Shown: positions 1-5,966 of the stretch, one piece after another
Layout: each line of letters opens with the position of its first letter
How positions within the stretch are numbered: the stretch's first letter is position 1
Assembly: GCA_014730295.1 (NCBI GenBank)
Contig: WJIN01000320.1
Span: forward strand, 1-9,889
Source: Promethearchaeota archaeon
GTDB taxonomy: Archaea; Asgardarchaeota; Lokiarchaeia; Sigynarchaeales; SOKP01
DNA: 9,889 nt
Direction of reading: 5' to 3'
Program-made: the position numbers and the translations under genes
The notes under the pieces: model-generated
What the model was told of the DNA's origin: nothing
The model's database searches: none
What the model saw: only the letters and a program-made list of their open reading frames with translations

Positions 1-629
1 ACAATACCTTCAGCATCAGCAATACCAATCGCGCTGATAATGTCGACGACAAAACCTTGTAAGACATCTTTAATTGTCGGAATATGTTTGGTTTTTCGTT
101 TTAATTCGTTGATTTTTGCTTGAAGTTTCCTCTTTTCTTCAATACTTAATCTTTCTGCTTCTTCATCAAGCTTATCTTTTAATACATCTAACTCAGCTTT
201 TCTTTTATCTCTTTCTAATTTGCGGTTGTCTAATTCTCTATTCAATTTTTCTTTTTGATGCAGTAAAAACACTTCAGAGATTTGTTCTCCAACCTTAATG
301 ACTGGATTTAATGAATTTAAAGGATCTTGAAATATCATTGTTATGTCTCTTCCCCTTATTTCTCTTATTTCATCCTTAGAGAGTTCTAAAAGATTAATTT
401 CATTTAAATATATCTCACCATCTACAATCTTCCCAGGAGATCTTATTAGCTGCAGTATTGATAACGCGGTCACTGACTTTCCACAACCAGTTTCTCCCAC
501 AAGACCCAAGATTTCATCTCGAAAGATATCAAAGGAAACATCATCAACAGCTTTTACTACTCCTTCCTCTGTAAAGAATTGAGTCCTTAAATGTTTTACT
601 TTGAGTAGTTTTCGACTTTCTTTTATCAT
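1..629 (-). CDS. dppD: Peptide ABC transporter ATP-binding subunit (DppD/OppD type), C-terminus cut off by window edge
   Basis: This is the cytoplasmic nucleotide-binding subunit of an Opp/Dpp-type peptide importer; ATP hydrolysis drives uptake through the DppB/DppC permeases. I read 209 codons from ATG 627-629 to the window edge. Visible motifs are Walker A GETGCGKS (residues 45-52), the DppD-like stretch IRGRDITMIFQDPLNSLNP (91-109) with Q-loop Gln101, then VGEQISEVFLLH (113-124). The signature motif, Walker B and H-loop lie beyond the edge. A GTGA Shine-Dalgarno (637-640) supports the start. An extra highly charged helical stretch (about 125-182) interrupts the usual path from Q-loop to signature motif, and family-like sequence resumes at IPTIKDVLQGF. 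The gene lies 101 bp downstream of dppC on the same strand. The family call is firm; peptide specificity is inferred from type only. Confidence 0.93.
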   Translation of the reverse strand, partial: MIKESRKLLKVKHLRTQFFTEEGVVKAVDDVSFDIFRDEILGLVGETGCGKSVTALSILQLIRSPGKIVDGEIYLNEINLLELSKDEIREIRGRDITMIFQDPLNSLNPVIKVGEQISEVFLLHQKEKLNRELDNRKLERDKRKAELDVLKDKLDEEAERLSIEEKRKLQAKINELKRKTKHIPTIKDVLQGFVVDIISAIGIADAEGI

Positions 630-636
630 ATAGATT

Positions 637-640
637 TCAC
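637..640 (-). promoter_or_regulatory. Shine-Dalgarno site of dppD
   Basis: The minus strand reads GTGA seven bases before ATG 627-629. This matches part of the archaeal GGAGGTGAT Shine-Dalgarno consensus and supports the chosen start. The 630-730 gap also has a TATA-like stretch (678-687, minus strand reads AATTATAAAC) that could be an internal promoter for dppD, but in such AT-rich DNA this is weak. No clear T-tract ends transcription between dppC and dppD, so read-through is likely. Confidence 0.45.
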
Positions 641-730
641 TGTTAATAGTATTTTTATTATTAATTTGTGGTTATACGTTTATAATTCAAATAAGTTTTT
701 TCAGAAATTTTGGAATTAAAATAAAATAGT

Positions 731-1735
731 TTATATATTTCTTAGCCTAGGATCTAGAGCGTCTCTTAAACCATCACCAAGCAACATAAAACCCAGAACC
801 GTTAGGACGATCATAAATCCAGGCCAAAATGACGCCCATGGAGCATCATAGAAGCGGTATCTAGCGAGGTTGATATCATATCCCCATTCGATCAAAGTTG
901 GATCTCCAAATCCGAGAAAACTGAGACCAGCTAAACTCAATATGACACCCCCAATATCAAACGTGAATGCAACTATAATGGGTTGGATACAATTTGGAAG
1001 TATATGTTTAAACATGATTCTTGCATTACTTGCCCCAGCAACTCTTGCTGCTTCAACATAAGGGAGGTTTTTTGCTTGAAGTACAGATCCTCTTATTAAT
1101 CTTGAATATCCAGCAATTCCAAGAATACCATATGCAATAATTATATATTCCATTTCTGTTCCCAATATTGCTATTATAAATAAAACTAAAATTATAAAGG
1201 GAAAAGCAAGAAAAATGTCCATTATTCTCATAATGATTGTATCAACCCAACCACCATAATATGCAGCAATAATTCCAACCACCATACCTAAACTAACAGA
1301 CATAAATAAAGCAGGTAAAGCTACAGTAAGAGAAGATCGAGCACCCCATATTATACGGCCAAGAACGTCAGCACCTAATGCTGTCTGACCTAAAGGATGA
1401 ACAGGAGAGGGAGGGTCCCAAGAACCCCATTGCTTACTAGTTAAAGTGTCAAAAGAAAATACTGATATCCAAGGTGCGAAGACGGCACATGTTACCACTC
1501 CAATTATAATTATGAATCCTATTGCTGTTAAAGTTGACTTTAATCGAGAGATAAATTTACGCTGACTTTTTGATTTTTCATATTCTCTCTGTCTTTCAAA
1601 CAATTCATCATCAACATATCCGGGAATGAAAAAGAATTTAAGATGAGTCTTTATCCAAGAGAAAAATGCTCTTAAAATAAATATATTTTCTGATTCTTTT
1701 TCCGATTCTAGATTTTCTAACTCTTGATCAATCAT
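731..1735 (-). CDS. dppC: Peptide ABC transporter permease (DppC/OppC type)
   Basis: This is the second membrane subunit of the peptide importer; it pairs with DppB and docks onto the ATPases. I chose ATG 1733-1735 (334 residues); an in-frame TTG at 1748-1750 would give 339. Numbered from the TTG, the protein has a long charged N-terminal segment (1-75), TM1 about 76-96, the OppC hallmark HPLGQTALGADVLGRIIWGAR-type stretch at 118-138, several further helices, and the EAA coupling loop (231-253: YVEAARVAGA...KHILPN) that contacts the ATPase. The C-terminal ALDPRLRNI is also typical. The start is 4-19 nt after the dppB stop, so the genes are co-transcribed and perhaps translationally coupled. 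The N-terminal tail, rich in Glu and Lys, seems longer than usual for DppC. The family is certain; the exact start is not. Confidence 0.95.
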   Translation of the reverse strand: MIDQELENLESEKESENIFILRAFFSWIKTHLKFFFIPGYVDDELFERQREYEKSKSQRKFISRLKSTLTAIGFIIIIGVVTCAVFAPWISVFSFDTLTSKQWGSWDPPSPVHPLGQTALGADVLGRIIWGARSSLTVALPALFMSVSLGMVVGIIAAYYGGWVDTIIMRIMDIFLAFPFIILVLFIIAILGTEMEYIIIAYGILGIAGYSRLIRGSVLQAKNLPYVEAARVAGASNARIMFKHILPNCIQPIIVAFTFDIGGVILSLAGLSFLGFGDPTLIEWGYDINLARYRFYDAPWASFWPGFMIVLTVLGFMLLGDGLRDALDPRLRNI

Positions 1736-1754
1736 AATTTCTTTATTCAACTCT

Positions 1755-2786
1755 TTAATATCTAATTCTAGGGTCTAAATAGGAGTATATCAAATCCATT
1801 AACAAGTTTACAACTACGAAGACGATTGAGATCACAAATACACAAGCATATATAACCGAGAAATCAAATCGACGAATCGCAGTAATAAGTAATACACCCA
1901 TCCCGTCGAGGTCAAAAGTAGTTTCAGTTAATACAGCTCCACCTAATAATCCCCCGACATTTAAACCGATTACTGTTATAGTTGGTATTAATGCGTTCTT
2001 TAATGCATGTTTGTTTATTACATCTTTTTCCTTACACCCTTTTGCTCTAGCGGTTCTTATATAATCTTGTTCCAATACTTCAAGCATACTAGACCGTGCT
2101 TGGCGCGTTATTCCGGCGATGGTGATCATAGTAAGTGCTAAGACAGGTAAAAATAGATGATAGAGATAATCAAAAAATAAGAGCAAGTTTCCACTCATTA
2201 ATGAATCAATAGTTCGAAATCCTGTTATAAGCGGAGGATCTAAATACCACGCAGATTTATAACCAAACGTAGGAAAGGAAAATGCGGAAATTTCCCCAAG
2301 TTGATAGGACAAGAAGAATTGCATTAATATCCCCAACCAGAAAACTGGAATAGAAACCCCAATTAAAGCGACTCCTCTTACCACAGTATCTTTAACTTTG
2401 TTTCTATGTTTTGCTGAAATCACACCTGTTTTAATACCAATTATACTTGAAAAAATTATTGCAAATATGGTGATTTCCATGGTTCTAGGAAATTTTAACC
2501 AAATTAAATCCCAAACTGGCATACCTTCTGCTATTTGTAAAGAATTCCCCCAATCTCCAGCAAAAACTTGACCTAAAAAGATGAAATATTGCACTATTAA
2601 GGGATCATGTAATCCGAGGGCTTCTTCCATAGCATAAAGTTGTTCTGATGTAAAGCTCTGTGGCATATAAGCCACAGCTGGATTGTAATCGGTAAGTCTC
2701 GATAATAAAAATGTAATTGTTATCGCTCCCAAAACAACAGGGATCATTTGCAACAACCTTTTTCCAAAATATTTTAACAAGCTCAT
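1755..2786 (-). CDS. dppB: Peptide ABC transporter permease (DppB/OppB type)
   Basis: This is the first membrane subunit of the peptide importer, 343 residues, a usual length for the family. The N-terminus KYFGKRLLQMIPVVLGAITI is the classic DppB opening, with TM1 at about 11-28. The periplasm-type loop includes ALGLHDPLIVQY (56-67) and GDWGNS (78-82). Helices follow near 103-124, 136-160, 205-226, 266-287 and 310-335. The EAA loop lies at 241-264 (DYIRTARAKGC...KHALKN) and is followed by IPTITVIGLNVGGLLGGAV, again typical. The gene starts 6 nt after the preceding small membrane protein gene, with only weak Shine-Dalgarno character (GAG), and dppC follows closely. All neighbours on this strand from 4114 to 731 form one tight run. 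Substrate could be oligopeptides, dipeptides or another family-5 ligand; the sequence does not decide. Confidence 0.96.
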   Translation of the reverse strand: MSLLKYFGKRLLQMIPVVLGAITITFLLSRLTDYNPAVAYMPQSFTSEQLYAMEEALGLHDPLIVQYFIFLGQVFAGDWGNSLQIAEGMPVWDLIWLKFPRTMEITIFAIIFSSIIGIKTGVISAKHRNKVKDTVVRGVALIGVSIPVFWLGILMQFFLSYQLGEISAFSFPTFGYKSAWYLDPPLITGFRTIDSLMSGNLLLFFDYLYHLFLPVLALTMITIAGITRQARSSMLEVLEQDYIRTARAKGCKEKDVINKHALKNALIPTITVIGLNVGGLLGGAVLTETTFDLDGMGVLLITAIRRFDFSVIYACVFVISIVFVVVNLLMDLIYSYLDPRIRY

Positions 2787-2792
2787 GATTTC

Positions 2793-3269
2793 TCAGATCT
2801 TTGGTGATTTAAAATTTTGTATTTTGTCTAATTCTTTTTTTCTTTTCAGTAATAATAATTTAACATATGAAGCTAATAATGCTGTTGTAATATTTATTCC
2901 AAGAATCGAGAGAATTGTAATCCATCCATCTAAAGTTATAAAATATAACCAAACTATAGATATGTTAAAGCCGTTTATTATCCAAAACCAAATACAAGAT
3001 AACCCTAGTACAATGGGTGTTAACCAAATGGCATTTCTTATTCCATACTGGAAAAAATCTTCTCTTATAACCATAAAAAAAACGATTCCTGCTAAAATTA
3101 AACTTGAGAGATAAGATGTGGGATTAAATAGGATACGATTCAGAAAAATTAGGTAAAATCCAATTGATTTACCATAGGTATTGCAAATATAGCCAAAAAA
3201 CACAAAATATATCGCGAGGATTGAAATAATAAGGTCTGTTTGTCTACTTAATTCTATTTTTAGATTCAT
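2793..3269 (-). CDS. Small multi-pass membrane protein of unknown function, in the peptide transporter operon
   Basis: I do not recognise this 158-residue protein. It is very hydrophobic, with likely membrane helices near residues 13-30, 52-68, 80-99 and one or two between 103 and 141, and ends in a basic cytoplasmic tail (KRKK at 142-145). No signal peptide cleavage site or catalytic motif is evident. Its ATG (3267-3269) overlaps the stop of the upstream gene in an ATGA arrangement, and its own stop lies 6 nt before dppB, so it is probably translated with both. That placement makes an accessory role in the transporter plausible, but this is inference from position only. A GATGAT sequence about 9 nt before the start may act as a weak ribosome binding site. 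The reality of the gene is supported by the exact operon packing. Confidence 0.75.
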   Translation of the reverse strand: MNLKIELSRQTDLIISILAIYFVFFGYICNTYGKSIGFYLIFLNRILFNPTSYLSSLILAGIVFFMVIREDFFQYGIRNAIWLTPIVLGLSCIWFWIINGFNISIVWLYFITLDGWITILSILGINITTALLASYVKLLLLKRKKELDKIQNFKSPKI

Positions 3270-4114
3270 AATAAATCATCTATTTTAATCTCACTAATAT
3301 TAAATTCTTGAATTTTCGATCCTTTATTAATTATTTGATTATTTATATAAGGTTTAATAATAGTATCCGTTGAGATCTTATCAGATTTGAGAAGATTCAA
3401 GTTATACGAGAATACATCATATAAATCACCATATATAAGATAAGGTATTAACTTCATACTTCTTTCCCTATCGTTTTCATTACGATGATATTTTATAGTA
3501 ATAACATTAGGGAATAATTTACCTTTTTTTTTTTTTAAGATTTCAGCATTATTAATAACATCATTGCTATTTATAATAGTTATTGTATTATTATAAATTC
3601 TTTTTTCAATATATCTTAATATTCTTTTACAATAGAGTTTTAAATGCATATTAACATTTGTCTTTCCATTACTTGAGTTCTCAGTAGAATATAATATATA
3701 AAACGTAGTTAAAAATTGTATTATTAAATAAGTAAAATCTTGCTTAAATGAGGGAATTTCTATCCTAAACTTTAGTGATTCATTAAACCAAGTTTTTATA
3801 ACATCTTCATTTAATTCACGATAAGTTATCTTTTTATACTTTTGTTTAGCATAATTTATCAAATTTCTTAACCCAGTTGTAAAAAAACCTTTATAGTTTA
3901 GATTTAAGTTAATTTTTGTAAGGAAATTATTAATTTTTGGATAATTTGGATATATAAACAAGGTTGCTTGACCATTACTTAACCTATCAATTCGCATTGG
4001 TAATGGTATGATTGGAATCTCAATATCTCCAAAAGTAAAAATATCAAAATAAAATCCAACTGGAGAAATATCAGATTTGTATGATTTTAGTTTTGAAGGA
4101 ATTTTTAAACTCAT
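3266..4114 (-). CDS. Uncharacterised protein heading the permease operon
   Basis: I recognise no family for this 282-residue product. I start it at ATG 4112-4114 (MSLKIPSKLK); an in-frame upstream Met at 4157-4159 would add 15 residues, but that stretch falls in the CAGTAA repeat region next to the insertion sequence. The protein is basic and rich in Asn, Ile, Lys and Tyr. It has no N-terminal signal peptide and one hydrophobic stretch (about 127-142) that may be a buried helix or a membrane segment. Residues 20-60 (GFYFDIFTFGDIEIPIIPLP onward) look beta-rich. A run of four lysines at 194-197 is encoded by an unbroken A13 tract. The stop overlaps the start of the small membrane protein (ATGA), so the two are probably coupled. 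The function is unknown; an accessory role to peptide uptake is a guess from position. Confidence 0.68.
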   Translation of the reverse strand: MSLKIPSKLKSYKSDISPVGFYFDIFTFGDIEIPIIPLPMRIDRLSNGQATLFIYPNYPKINNFLTKINLNLNYKGFFTTGLRNLINYAKQKYKKITYRELNEDVIKTWFNESLKFRIEIPSFKQDFTYLIIQFLTTFYILYSTENSSNGKTNVNMHLKLYCKRILRYIEKRIYNNTITIINSNDVINNAEILKKKKGKLFPNVITIKYHRNENDRERSMKLIPYLIYGDLYDVFSYNLNLLKSDKISTDTIIKPYINNQIINKGSKIQEFNISEIKIDDLL

Positions 4115-4135
4115 AATACAAATAATATAAGTGTG

Positions 4136-4290
4136 ATCAGTAATTAAATAATGACACAATATCAGTAATGACTTGACACTAAAATAATTACTGCCAACTC
4201 CTCATCAGTAAGTAAAAATGTCAGTAATTCCTTCAATTTTTTATCTCTTTTTATCTGCTCATTTTTGACAACTTCCCATAAGATCAGTAA
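4136..4290 (+). repeat. Cluster of CAGTAA motifs at the left edge of the insertion sequence
   Basis: The hexamer CAGTAA occurs at 4138, 4163, 4206, 4222 and 4285 on the plus strand and once inverted (TTACTG) at 4188-4193, six copies in about 155 bp. Four plus copies are preceded by AT, and the 4222 copy by TGT. One further inverted copy lies beyond the right end of the element at 5870-5875. The first two copies flank an AT-rich stretch that could serve as the TATA region of the minus-strand gene starting at 4114. They may be transposase-binding sites, remnants of repeated insertion, or operator sites; the sequence alone does not decide. Confidence 0.5.
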
Positions 4291-5767
4291 GGTATATGAC
4301 ATTTTTTATAATGAACATCCAAAAAGAGAGGATGGTTTTTATTCATTTATAGCACTTAAATCGTATATTTATTTATGTATTCTCTTCACTCGTCGTAGCT
4401 CATACTCAATTACTAGAAAGGAGTTGAATATCAACCATTTATTGAGAAAGAATAAAAACGAAGAGTTTTATAAAGAAGTAAAGGAATTACGGTATAATAA
4501 GGATCTTTCTATTAAGGAACTTGCACAATATTATGGAAAATCGGAGAGAACAATCTATAGATGGCTACAAAAAGGGAGAGAACAGTCAAGCAACAGACCG
4601 GAACCTTCAAAGAAACAAAGAACACGATCTAGAAAATATCCAAGAGAAATTTTCCGGCGAATAATAGAATTAAAAAAGGAAATACTGAAAAGAAGCGCTC
4701 CAATGGTACATCGTCATTTAGAAGAGGAATTTATCTGTTTTGTATTATTTATATTTGTCTTTCGAAAATATATTAAGGTTTAAGGATTAACCACGGGTTA
4801 TAGGACAAGATTAAGTGGATAAAAGCGCTTTCAACGGGAGAAACCGAATGATCTCTGACAAATTGATATTGGGGGAGTTCAAACGGTCAGGCGTCTCGGA
4901 GGAGTATACTTAATTGCGGTTTTAAATGATTGTTGACGATATGTAGTCGTAGGCACATATTTTCGGGATCAAAAAGGCCTGAATGTGATTAAAGTGCTCA
5001 GAGATGTTATCTTGGCCTATGGACACCCGAACCAGATCCTTACCGACAACGGTACACAATTTAAAAATCTTCTCGGAGAGTTAGGAACAAAATACACATG
5101 ACTGCTTTAATCTATGGATGTAGAACCGATCTTTGCTTCACCGCGTCATCCAGAGACGAAAGGGAAAATAGAGCGATTTTTTTCTACTATGAAATCAATG
5201 TTCTTAGTGGAAGCTTGATATCACGTGAAGTTTCATCCTGATTGTTCTTTCACGGACTTTAATCGAATGCTTACCGAGTGGATATATTGGTATAATACCA
5301 AAAAATCTCACCGTGATTTACCGAATAGAGTTCCTCCCGGGGAAATCTATTTCCAAAAAAAGAAACGGATTTTTCGTCCTTTAAAGGTAAAAGTCAATTG
5401 GAAACAATAGCTTCAGGAAGTGGCCGATCGAGAGGTCAGTAAATACAATGAGATCTCTTATAAAGCACAAAAGTTTGGAGTTCCACCAGGATATGTTGGT
5501 ACGATGGGGGATGTGATTGAATACGAAGATAAAATAGAACTTTATTATAAAGACAACCTTCTTATTTCTCACCAATGTCACGTACCAATTCATCGAAAAC
5601 GGCAAACCAGAAAAATAACACATAACGGGTATATTTCCTATTCAGGAAAGCATTATTCCATTGACTACAAATTAGTGGGAAAACCCGTTGAGGTCCAAGA
5701 GATTAATAACGGTACAGCTCTCCTGGTGTATCTCAAAGATATACTACAAAAAACAATAGTATTGTAA
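4265..5767 (+). pseudogene. Transposase pseudogene, DDE/rve integrase core, eight in-frame stops
   Basis: One reading frame spans TTG 4265 to TAA 5767 (about 500 codons) but is broken by stops at 4781, 4820, 4856, 4934, 5099, 5108, 5216 and 5408. The N-terminal part has a helix-turn-helix (residues 82-104, LSIKELAQYYGKSERTIYRW). After a weakly conserved stretch comes the rve core: QIDIGG with the first Asp at 4865-4867, LTDNGTQF with the second Asp at 5045-5047, and HPETKGKIERF with the catalytic Glu at 5171-5173, a D-41-E spacing. Next is the family-typical WIYWYNTKKSHRDLPNRVPP, then a C-terminal beta-barrel-like region (GYISYSGKHYSIDYKLVGKP) as in IS481/Mu-type transposases. The stop at 4856 sits where Trp is expected (PNDLWQIDI). 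It cannot be expressed as a whole and is a dead gene. Confidence 0.88.
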
Positions 5768-5785
5768 ATTCTAATCTTAACAATC

Positions 5786-5793
5786 TTTTTTTT
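5786..5793 (+). terminator. Oligo-T terminator after the transposase remnant
   Basis: A run of eight T residues begins 19 nt after the transposase stop codon (5765-5767) on the plus strand. Archaeal RNA polymerase terminates at such tracts without a hairpin. A perfect 10-bp palindrome, AAGAATTCTT (5798-5807), follows it. In DNA this AT-rich, short T runs also arise by chance. Confidence 0.4.
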
Positions 5794-5923
5794 CTATAAG
5801 AATTCTTGTATTATGAATAAAATATTTCTGATTAAAAATGAAAATAGTGACATTTTATAACAAAATAAATTACTGATAAACTTGACAAAAAGTTATTACT
5901 TACAACAATATAAGAATAATAAT

Positions 5924-5932
5924 AAAAAAAAA
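5924..5932 (-). terminator. Oligo-T terminator after the solute-binding protein gene
   Basis: The minus strand carries nine consecutive T residues 34 nt downstream of the binding protein stop codon (5967-5969). This is the archaeal intrinsic terminator pattern. It suggests the binding protein message ends here and does not continue through the insertion into the permease operon. Confidence 0.5.
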
Positions 5933-5966
5933 GTTTATGATATTAAATTTTTCTATTTTATATTGC

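Larger units (their letters stand above)
4219..5852 (+). mobile_element. Degenerate insertion sequence, IS481-like (rve/DDE transposase)
   Basis: An element of about 1.6 kb encloses one broken transposase gene. Proposed ends are TGTCA reading inward at 4219 and its complement TGACA at 5848-5852. With a 4-nt gap, the two ends share TGTCA-N-TA-N-TT and then ATTTTT-N-ATC, a weak terminal inverted repeat. Ends beginning TGT fit the IS481 family. No clear target duplication is seen: the flanks are AGTAAAAA and TTTTATAA. An alternative right end is the TTGACA at 5882-5887. The central part (about 4790-5760) has visibly more G and C than its neighbours, which suggests transfer from elsewhere. The element sits between the binding protein gene and the permease operon. 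Boundaries are uncertain by tens of bases; the presence of the element is not in doubt. Confidence 0.75.

Noticed and set aside
116..582. Open frames on the plus strand in the first 600 bases
   Set aside because: They lie opposite the dppD coding region, which has clear ATPase motifs on the minus strand. The plus-strand products have no family features.
2785..3114. Plus-strand open frame opposite the small membrane protein
   Set aside because: The minus-strand gene is fixed by the ATGA overlap and the 6-nt gap to dppB. The plus-strand product looks like low-complexity shadow sequence.
4136..4290. CRISPR array from the CAGTAA repeats
   Set aside because: The repeated unit is only 6-9 bp, the spacing is irregular and one copy is inverted, so it lacks the form of a CRISPR array.
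5381..5623. Minus-strand open frame across the transposase remnant
   Set aside because: It is antisense to a recognisable conserved C-terminal transposase region, with no motif of its own.
4265..5767. Recoding of stop codons in the transposase (TGA as Trp, TAG as pyrrolysine)
   Set aside because: TAA, TGA and TAG all occur in the frame, TGG is also used for Trp in the same gene, and neighbouring genes end with TGA or TAG in the normal way. Plain gene decay explains the pattern.
4171..5887. ACTTGACA direct repeat (4171-4178 and 5880-5887) as target duplication of the insertion
   Set aside because: The positions do not coincide with the best inverted-repeat ends, and the similarity beyond the 8 bases needs a gap in AT-rich sequence. 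It remains a weak alternative only.
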